The notes below the pieces were generated by a model. It did not search any database. It was given only the letters and a program-made list of their open reading frames with translations, and was not told the origin of the DNA. The position numbers were made by a program, and so were the translations under genes. A stretch of 64,000 nt of DNA from Cynocephalus volans (taxonomy: Eukaryota > Chordata > Mammalia > Dermoptera > Cynocephalidae), in NCBI RefSeq assembly GCF_027409185.1, contig NC_084469.1, forward strand, positions 103,789,835 through 103,853,834, read 5' to 3'. Of this stretch, positions 55,904 through 64,000 are shown in pieces (position 1 is the stretch's first letter; each line of letters opens with the position of its first letter).

Positions 55904-56619
55904 AGCCGTGGCACTGCCAGCAGCTCTCCCTCCGGCGGCCTTGCCAACTCAGAGAGGGCAGCCCAAGCTATTCCTTTCAGGACTCCGCCATGGCGTGGAC
56001 CGCGCCAATCTGTGTCCAATTCATTTCTTTGCATATCCAGGTGTTTCAGCACCATTTGTTGAAAAGAACGTTTTTCCCATTGGCTGATCTTGGCACCTTA
56101 TGAAAAATCGTTTTACCATAATTTGTGAGGCTGTCTTTCTGAGCTCTTCATTCTTTTCTGTGGGTCTGTATTTCTGTCGTTAGGCCAGTACCACACTGGT
56201 TTGATTACTGTATGTCTTAGTAAGTGTTTACTTGAGGATTTTTGCTTCAGTATGTGTAAGAGACATTTGTGCAGTTTTCCTTCATGGGTAGTCGTAGTGA
56301 GTTTTTGGAGTCAGGGTAATTTTGGTCTAGTGGGATGAGTTTGGAAGTATTTCCTCCTCTTCAATCTGTTGGAAGATTTTGAGGAGGATTGGTGTTAATT
56401 TTTCTTTAAATATGTGGTAGATTTCAGCAGTGATACTATTTGGTCCTGGGCTTTCATTTGTTGGGGTTTTTGATCACTGCATCAAGCTCCTTATTAGTTG
56501 TAGGTGTGCTCAGCTTTTCTGGTTCTTCATGACTTGTCTCTGTAGATTGTATGTTTTGAGAAATTTGTCCACTTCATCAGTGTCACTGTTTGTTGGTGTA
56601 CCCCTGGAGACTTCTTAAA

Positions 56620-57235
56620 TAAGGTCTGAGGCATGCAGTTTTCTCAGTTGTATTGATGCCTCAGTAAGCTGTGGGGAGAGGGGAATCACTCCATTGACCT
56701 CTCGTTTGGCCTCATTTTAGGAAGCCTGTGTCCCTGGTTTGTGACTTTCATACATACCTCTCATCCTCACCTCTCCTTAGTTGAGGCAGGAAGGTTAGAG
56801 GGGGATGGAATTGGCTGATTCACTGAGCATATTTCATAATCACCTTCCCCCCGCCCCCCTAGTGCTGGAAGCAGGAAATGAATTTTCTCTGATTGTTCTC
56901 AATGGGAACTGGTAGGGTTTCTGGAGGTAACTCTCACAAATTAGTGAGGGCTCCCTGGAGTGTTTACCTTTCAAGCTTGTCCACACTCAGCCTTCAGTAA
57001 TTCACCATTACAGTTTAGGTTTTCCTACCCTGTTACAGAGCTACCCACAGAGCCTTTTGCTTATGGGTGTCTGTTGCAGGAAGTTAAGATTTTCTAGATC
57101 TGCCTGTCTGTCTCTCCAATTTGAGGACAGTACTTTGCCCTGTGACCTCAATTCTGTGTTGGATCTAAGAATTGTTGATTTAGGTTTGTTGCTTTTGGTC
57201 TAGATAATAATGCCAGCTTCTATGTCCTTCCATGT
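56620..57235. other. ZNF intron 1, unassigned
   Basis: 56,600-57,230 continues in the style of antisense L1 5' ORF2/ORF1-flank but I could not place it. No exon seen. Confidence 0.35.
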
Positions 57236-57810
57236 CAGACTAGAAAGTGACTCCACTTTTTGATGCTTGCTGACAGGTTTAAGCAGCAACCCTCCTCCTT
57301 CCCCTTGTGCCCCACATCTGGATAAAATGATGACAAAGCCTGGGGGCTCCCTCCTTTGGCGCTGGCAGGAGACTCAAGCCATACAAACCCCTGCTCAGGG
57401 GAGTGAATTCTCACCTGAGCTTCCCACCTAACCCCAATAAACACCCAGGCCAGGCACCTTTCCTTGCTCCCCCAAGGCATTTCCCACCTGACTGAGAGGC
57501 CTGTTCTGCTCTCCCCAGAGACCTCAGTCATGTGAGTGATGAGCCTTTTCATACCCTCTCAGTGTGTGTGTGGCATATAGCCATCGGCATCAGCCTCAGA
57601 ACCACACCTCTGCTGGTGACCATAGCAGTTGGTGCTATAGACAGGATGGCTAGACATTGACCACCTCCCCCTGTGTCTGTCCTTATGCTCTGACGAGCTG
57701 ACCTGCTCTGCTGCCTGATGGCCAGTGCAGGCACTTTGAGCTGCTTCTTGCTGGGGAGCTGGTGCTATGAGCTGTGCCATTCTGTGTCTGTTTTTTCTGC
57801 CAGTTCTGTG
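57235..57810. other. ZNF intron 1, possible LTR or old LINE 5' region
   Basis: GC-richer island within AT-rich intron ('ccccaataaacacccaggcc', 'cagtgtgtgtgtggcatat'). No open boundaries or coding match. Confidence 0.3.
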
Positions 57811-58956
57811 AATTAAATCTGAGATTGCTACGTTACAGGGCAGACAAACATACAGTTATGTTCCTTTCCAAACCTAATTCTTTAAATTTTTATCATGAAG
57901 TATATTCACAAAAGAATGAATGAAAAGTTTGTGATAAGATTTGGTAATAATAACAATAATATAAATATCCTTGGGATCCTCATCAAAATTCATCCTGGGA
58001 GTCTCCTGACGGTCCCCTCCCTGACTCATCTCCATCTCGCTCCACAGATGACCACTGTCCTGATTCTTTGGTTATTTTTCATGTCTTTACCGTCTGTTAT
58101 TTTTCACTTGAGCAGTGTTCTTTTAGATTAGCCTCTTTTGAACTTTCAATAAATAGACATTAATGGAACTGCAATGAGAAGGTATTAGCAATTTCCTTAC
58201 CTCAGTGTGTAGACACATGCTAGCATCTGAGGCTTTGGGCCATCAAATTTCCTCATCTGTTCCAGTGGTCATGGTGTTTCGGCTTTATCAAGTTTATTTT
58301 TTACTGTTGTGAAAAATACTGTTCCTATAATTTTTGTATCTGTCTCCAAGTGTAAATGCACAATACATTCTCTGGACGTTAGAGAAAAATTGTTGGGCTA
58401 TAGTTTGTGGTAAAGTACAAATAACAAGAAACAGCGGTGAAATGTATCAGTTGGGCCTCCCTCAATTTGTGCATAACTTTGTTTCCTGTGGTCATCAACA
58501 CTTGCCATTGTCTAATGGGCTAATTTTGTCCTAATCAGGATGAAGTGGGACCTATGTGACATTTCATTAGGCTCTTTCCTCATTACCAAGGAGGTGGACC
58601 TTCATTTACGTGTGGTCTTTTATCTTCTATGAACTGTGGGTTATTTTTCTATTTTTAAAGCATGTAGTTCATTCATTCTTACTCTGTACCTGAATACTTT
58701 TTCATCTACTTCATTGTCTTTTATCTCTCTTATTTTTAATATATTTGAATTTATCAGTCCCTTTTTCATGGCTTACTCTTTCTTGTATGAAAAAATTCTC
58801 TCTGTTCTTGTCTCAAAAAGACCTGTGATGGCTGAAGCCTTTCTAGTTTTATCTATCACATTTAAATATACAATAAATTGATTTTTGTCTGTGGAGTAGA
58901 GGGGAATATAGTTCGTTTTCCCAATCACATACCAGTTTGTCCCTGCTGCATATATT
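57810..58956. other. ZNF intron 1, LINE-like debris
   Basis: 58,030-58,140, 58,260-58,340 and 58,640-58,870 look like decayed antisense LINE sequence ('gtgttcttttagattagcctc', 'tcatggcttactctttcttg'). No exon seen. Confidence 0.35.
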
Positions 58957-59153
58957 AAAAGTGTTCTTGGGGCCGGCCCGTGGCTCACTCAGGAGAGTGC
59001 AGTGCTGATAACACCAAGGCCCCGGGTTCGGATCCCGTATACGGATGGCCGGTTCGCTCACTGGCTGAGCGTGGTGCTGCCAACACCAAGTCAAGGGTTA
59101 AGATCCCCTTACCGATCATCTTTTAAAAAAATAAATAAATAAAAGTGTTCTTG
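58957..59153 (+). repeat. CYN SINE dimer with perfect 13-bp TSD
   Basis: Element 58970-59140 flanked by aaaagtgttcttg at 58957-58969 and 59141-59153. Both units nearly intact; a young-looking copy. Confidence 0.96.
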
Positions 59154-60139
59154 ATAGCTGCCACTGCTCTACAATGATGGCACTGTCATTAATCAAGTTT
59201 TCATATAAATGCTGGCCCGTTGAAGACTTCCGTCTGTCCTGGTTTAGTTGTTTATTTCTCTGCTAATACTGTGCTGTCCAGAATGTTGTACCTTCTGGGG
59301 TTTTTTTGGTAAGACTTACCTTTATAGCAGTTTTAACTTTACAGAGAAATTGAATAGAAAGTTCCCATAACTGCCCCCTTCACAGTTTCCCCTATTATTA
59401 ACATGTTACATTGGTTACAATTATGAGCCAATGTTCATATAGTAGTATTATTAACTCAGTTATTAATAGGATTTTCTCTTTGTGTTGTACAGTTCTGTGG
59501 ATTTTGCTAAAAGCATAATGTCATGTAATCACCATTAGAGTATCACACAGAATAGTTTCATTACCCTAAAAATCCTCTGTGCTCTGACTATTCATCCCTC
59601 CCTCCCTCCCTCTTTCCTTCCCTGAAACCCTGGCACCTGCTGATTTTTTTCCCCATTACGTCAAACATTTATTGTTTCTGTATGTTGAGAACATTCAAAA
59701 TCTTCTCTTCTACCTAATTGGAAGTATACCATACACTGTTGTTAATTACAGTGCCATTGAACACTAGATATTATTTCTCTTATCTAGCTGCAATTTTGTA
59801 CCTGTTAACCAATTAATCACTATTCCCCCTTCCTCCCCGTTTCCAGCCTTGGGTAACCACTATTCTGCTCTCTGCTTTTATGCAGTCAACTTGTTTAGCT
59901 TCCATGTATGAGTGAAACGTGGTATTTCTCTTTCTGTTTCTGGCTTACTTCACTTAACATAATGTCCTCCAAGCTCATCCATGTTGCTGCAAATGACAGG
60001 ATTTCATTCTTTTTTATAGCTGAATAGTAAGTATTCCATTATGTATATATACCACGTTTTCTTTATCCATTCATCTGTTGATGGACACTTGGGCTGATTC
60101 CATGTCTTGGCTATTGTGAATAAACATGGGAGCGCTAAT

Positions 60140-60192
60140 ACCTTTTTTTTTTTTTTTTTTTTTGCAGACGGCAGGTGCAGGGAGCAAATCTC
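60140..60192 (-). repeat. CYN SINE stub (tail and 3' end only)
   Basis: 22-T run then GCAGACGGCAGGTGCAGGGA; the tRNA-like part is absent. Confidence 0.6.
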
Positions 60193-60469
60193 TCTTTATA
60201 TATTGGTATCTTTTCTTTTGGATATACACCCAATAGTGGGATTGCTAGATCATATGGTAGTTCTATTTTTCTTTTTTTGAGAGAACCTCCATACTGTTTT
60301 TCTAGTGACTGTACTAATTTACATTCCCACCAATAGCATATAAGAGTTCCCTTTTCTCCACATCCTCACCAGCATTTGTTATTTTCTGTCTTTTTAACAA
60401 TAACCATTCTAACTGAAGTGAGATGATATCACATTGTGGTTTTGATTTGCATTTCCCTGACGATTGAGC

Positions 60470-60578
60470 TTTTTTTTTTTTTTTTTTTTGTTAAAGATGA
60501 CTGGTAAGGGGATCCTAACCCCTGACTTGGTGCCATCAGCACCATGCTCTCCCAAGTGAGCCACGGGCCAGCCCCAGA
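60470..60578 (-). repeat. CYN SINE right-unit monomer
   Basis: 21-T run, GATGACTGGTAAGGGGATCC...GTGAGCCACGGGCCAGCCCC. Flanks 'gattgagc' / 'tattgagc' suggest the TSD. Confidence 0.9.
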
Positions 60579-60644
60579 TATTGAGCATTTTTTCATCTAC
60601 CTGTTTGCCATTTGTATGTTTTCTTTTGAGAAATATCTACTCAG

Positions 60645-60752
60645 GACTGGCTGGTTAGCTCAGCTGATTAGAGCAGGGTGCTGATAACACCAAGGTCCAG
60701 GGTTCACTCCCTGTACTGGCCAGCCACCTCCCCACCCCCACACAAAAAAATG
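60645..60752 (+). repeat. CYN SINE monomer
   Basis: GACTGGCTGGTTAGCTCAGC...GGTTCACTCCCTGTACTGGC, then C- and A-rich tail. Confidence 0.88.
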
Positions 60753-60792
60753 AAATCTATTTAGCTCATTTGCCCATTTTTAGATTGGATTT

Positions 60793-60793
<1 letters not shown>

Positions 60794-60842
<49 letters not shown>
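60794..60842. repeat. (TA)n microsatellite
   Basis: About 23 uninterrupted TA units. Confidence 0.95.
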
Positions 60843-60846
<4 letters not shown>

Positions 60847-61594
60847 CTGTTGGGTTGTTTGAGTTTGTATATTCTGGGTATTAATCCCTTGTAAATATTT
60901 TCTCCCATTTTGCATGTTGTCTCTTTACTCTGTTGATTGTTTCTTTTGTTGTGCAGAAGCTTTTTAGTTTGATATAATCTCATGTTTATTTTTGCTTTTG
61001 TTGCCTGTGCTTTTGAGTTCCTCTTCGCAAAGTCTTTGCCCAGCTCAATGTCCTGAAGCATTTCCTCTGTTTTCTTCTTGTAGTTTCATGGTTTTGTGTC
61101 TTATATCTAAGTCTTCAATCCATTTTGAGTTGATTTCTGTATGTGATGAGAGAAGGGTCTAGTGTCATTTTTCTGAATATGGACAGAATATTATACCTTC
61201 AAATTCATGTATGTTAGGCAAGCCGTCACTTTGTTGTTCAGAAGACTTGACTATTTCTAGACATTTGTTACTCCTATTAGGTTTGGAAAAGTAGTTTTTG
61301 TTGACTACTAACAAATCTGGGGGGTTTATGGAATTTAAAAAATATTTGTGACAGATGACATCTTGGTATCATTCAGTTCTTTCTAAGAACGTGTGTAATA
61401 TTTTTCCTTATTTTATTCTCCTTTCACATTAAGGTTTTCTGTTATGATGGTGAAATATCCTTCTTTAGTCTTATTTAGTACTGACTTAAATTTGATCTAG
61501 GGGAAACCAGATGTCAGCTTCCAAACATTCTCACCAGTGTAATCACATGGGATGGGCCTAATTCCCCACACAATTTGTGACAACATGTGAAATA

Positions 61595-62379
<785 letters not shown>

Positions 62380-62556
62380 TGAGAGAACAAGTGTGTTTTC
62401 CTTGTCAACAGGGTTCAATGATTTGGAATCTGGAAAGGGAATACTTTGGTGAATAAATCAGGCTTGGTCACAGTGTGCCATGAACCTAGCTTCTAATAAT
62501 TTTTATATATGTAATTTTATAATAATTCATATATATTTTTTTCATCTATATTTTAG

Positions 62557-62617
62557 GAATAAAATGGGAAGACCGGAATGCTAAAGATAAGTGCAAAAGT
62601 CCCAGGAGAAATCTAAG
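62557..62617 (+). CDS. KRAB-ZNF gene, coding exon 3 (short linker exon)
   Basis: 61-base exon between acceptor TTTTAG (62,556) and donor GTAATT (62,618). It encodes GIKWEDRNAKDKCKSPRRNL, residues 44-63, and begins codon 64. It corresponds to the short KRAB-b-like/linker exon of this family (W-E-D-x-N). Phase fits both neighbours (1 in, 2 out). Confidence 0.92.
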
Positions 62618-62830
62618 GTAATTTGCATTCAGAAGGGAAAGCATTGTCCCTGGAGAGAACCTTAACCTGTCAAGAAATTTTTTTAAAAAGCAAACAAAAC
62701 AAATAAACCCAGCTTCAAACTTATTTATTTCTAGAAAAGTTTCTCTAAAACTATGTACTTAAATGTGGCATAAATGTTCAGTATTTGCAAAATAGTTCCC
62801 TTGACAGTAGTATTAAGAAACACCGCATGA

Positions 62831-62891
62831 GTATCACTGCTTTGTTTTTTTGTTTTGTTTTGCTTCTTTTTCTTATAGTATCACTGCTTTG
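62831..62891. repeat. Tail-only retro-insertion in ZNF intron 3
   Basis: gtatcactgctttg occurs at 62831-62844 and 62878-62891, enclosing 33 T-rich bases with no SINE body. The pseudogene has a single copy of the site (39,674 region), i.e. the empty site. Confidence 0.75.
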
Positions 62892-63073
62892 ATAATAGCC
62901 ATGGTTGAACCTTTTTGTAGAACATTCAGTCCATTCATTTTCATCCAGTACAGATAGAACGTAAAGCCTACACTTTCCCTGATAATGTTAAAAATGTAAG
63001 TTCAATACCTATTAATATATATCAAATCATTTACGAACAAAGCCTTAGTAATGTGCTTGTCATTTTTTTACAG

Positions 63074-64000
63074 AAGTCGTATGGTTGAGACAGATTGTGA
63101 AAGCAAACAAGGGAGTCAATGTGGAGAAACCTTCAGCCAGATTCCAGATTGTCATCTGAACAAGAAAACTTCTCCAGGGGTGAAAGCATGTGAAAGCAGT
63201 GTGCATGACATCTTCATCAGTCATTCATCTGTTAGTAGGCACGTCAGAGCTCATGCTGGACAGAAACTATTTGAGTATCGGGAACATAAAGAGAAGCCAT
63301 ATAAATGTAAACAATGTGGGAAAGCCTTCAGTTATCGCCACTACTTTCGAATACATGAAAGGACTCACACTGGCGAGAAACCCTATGAATGTAACCAATG
63401 TGGCAAAGGCTTCAGTTGCTCTAGTACTTTTCGAAATCATGAAAGAACTCACACTGTAGAGAAACCATATGAATGTAAGCAGTGTGGGAAAGCCTTCAAA
63501 TATTACCAGTCCTTTCAGACACATGAAAGAACTCACACTGGAGAGAAACCTTATAAATGCAGGCAGTGTGGTAAACCCTTCAGTTATTCCAGTTCCTTTC
63601 GTAATCATGAAAGAACTCACACTGGAGAGAAACCCTATGAATGTAAACAATGTGGAAAAACCTTCAAATATTACCAGTCCTTTCAGATACATGAAAGGAC
63701 TCACACTGGAGAGAAGCCCTATCAATGCAGGCAATGTGGGAAAGCCTTCACTTGTTCTAGTGGCATTCGAAAACATGAAAGAACTCATGCTGGAAAGAAA
63801 TTGTATGTTTGTAAGGAATGTGGGAAGGCATTTATTTTTTCCAGTTCATTTAGAATGCATGAAAGAACTCACAGTGGATTAAAACCCTATGAGTGCAAAA
63901 AATGTGGTAAAGCCTTCAGTCGTTCCTTTTGCTTTCGAATGCATGAAAGAACTCACACCGGAGAGAAGCCCTATGAATGTAAGCAGTGTGGGAAAGCCTT
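63074..64000 (+). CDS. KRAB-ZNF gene, coding exon 4 (C2H2 zinc-finger array, runs off window)
   Basis: Starts after acceptor TTACAG (63,073) and stays open to the last base: 308 full codons after the split Arg64. Residues 65-141 are a spacer with a degenerate finger (CGETFSQIP). Eight complete C2H2 fingers follow at exact 84-base spacing, first Cys at 63,306 (C142), and a ninth begins at 63,978. Linkers are TGEKPY-type, with changes between fingers 2-3 (TVEKPY), 6-7 (AGKKLY) and 7-8 (SGLKPY). Helix position 4 is Phe in most fingers (SFRxHERTH), as in the ZNF627/ZNF44/ZNF799 group. All Cys and His ligands are present. The protein is a nuclear DNA-binding repressor by family. Its frame does not begin with an ATG in this exon, so it depends on splicing. 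Confidence 0.95.

Larger units (their letters stand above)
54090..56610 (-). mobile_element. L1 ORF2 fragment, antisense, split by a SINE and an ERV
   Basis: Antisense L1 text runs 54,090-54,259, 54,485-54,676 and 56,010-56,610 ('atgccaatattttatcagat', 'cagcaccatttgttgaaaag', 'tgggctttcatttgttgggg'). The CYN dimer and the ERV env fragment lie in the gaps. Confidence 0.85.
59310..61170 (-). mobile_element. L1 3' half, antisense (3'UTR and ORF2), with SINE insertions
   Basis: Antisense 3'UTR ('tttaactttacagagaaattg', 'tccaagctcatccatgttgc') then ORF2 ('ctttatccattcatctgttg', 'cacccaatagtgggattgct', 'tgtgcagaagctttttagtt', 'ttcaatccattttgagttg'). May be two L1s joined near 59,640. Three CYN pieces and a (TA)n interrupt it. 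Confidence 0.88.

Noticed and set aside
63267-63788. 173-codon minus-strand ORF in the zinc-finger exon
   Set aside because: Antisense shadow of the 84-bp finger repeats; repeated SSVSSFM pattern only mirrors the fingers.

Overview
This is nuclear DNA of a placental mammal: spliced genes, MIR, L2, L1, MaLR and Tigger repeats, CpG-island promoters, and a gene order CNN1 - ELOF1 - ACP5 - KRAB zinc-finger genes that I know from human 19p13.2. The lineage mark is an interspersed tRNA-Ile-like SINE, about 45 copies in 64 kb, as monomers and dimers with an A box near TGGCTCACTCGG, a B box near GGTTCGGATCC and an A-rich tail. It fits the CYN SINE of colugos (Dermoptera, e.g. Galeopterus/Cynocephalus). 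I see no Alu and no equine ERE or carnivore CAN SINE. The colugo call is inference from SINE type; it was not checked by database search.

Layout. 1-840: last two exons and 3'UTR of CNN1 (+). 840-3335: tail-to-tail spacer. 3340-9400: ELOF1 (-), three coding exons giving an intact 83-residue protein, a repeat-filled first intron, and a CpG island near 8.8-9.6 kb. 9.6-16.6 kb: intergenic, SINE-dense. 16.67-20.5 kb: ACP5 (-), four coding exons giving an intact 325-residue tartrate-resistant acid phosphatase, with two candidate first exons. 20.7-39 kb: gene desert of SINEs, L1, LTRs, an ERV pol remnant (31.6-33.5 kb) and a CDKAL1 retrocopy fragment (34.1-34.5 kb). 39.0-41.0 kb: decayed KRAB-ZNF pseudogene (+) that has lost its KRAB exons. 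41.87-44.26 kb: a diverged copy of the ELOF1 promoter and its flank (9.15-10.35 kb). 48.6-64.0 kb: a KRAB-ZNF gene (+) with exon 1 in a CpG island at 48.7-49.2 kb, a 13.3 kb intron 1, the KRAB A exon at 62.2 kb, a linker exon at 62.6 kb and a zinc-finger exon from 63,074 that runs off the window after eight complete fingers.

The four genes do not form one pathway: CNN1 acts in smooth-muscle contraction, ELOF1 in RNA polymerase II elongation and transcription-coupled repair, ACP5 in osteoclast/macrophage phosphatase activity, and the ZNF is a probable TRIM28-dependent repressor of retroelements. The most informative features are duplications and insertions: the copied promoter block, the ZNF duplicate with a SINE at its KRAB-deletion scar, a tandem duplication near the ZNF promoter, nested SINEs and LTRs that give a relative chronology, a GC-rich SINE subfamily with a rebuilt anticodon region, and a short ERV env reading frame that is still open. 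I found no wholly new biological system.
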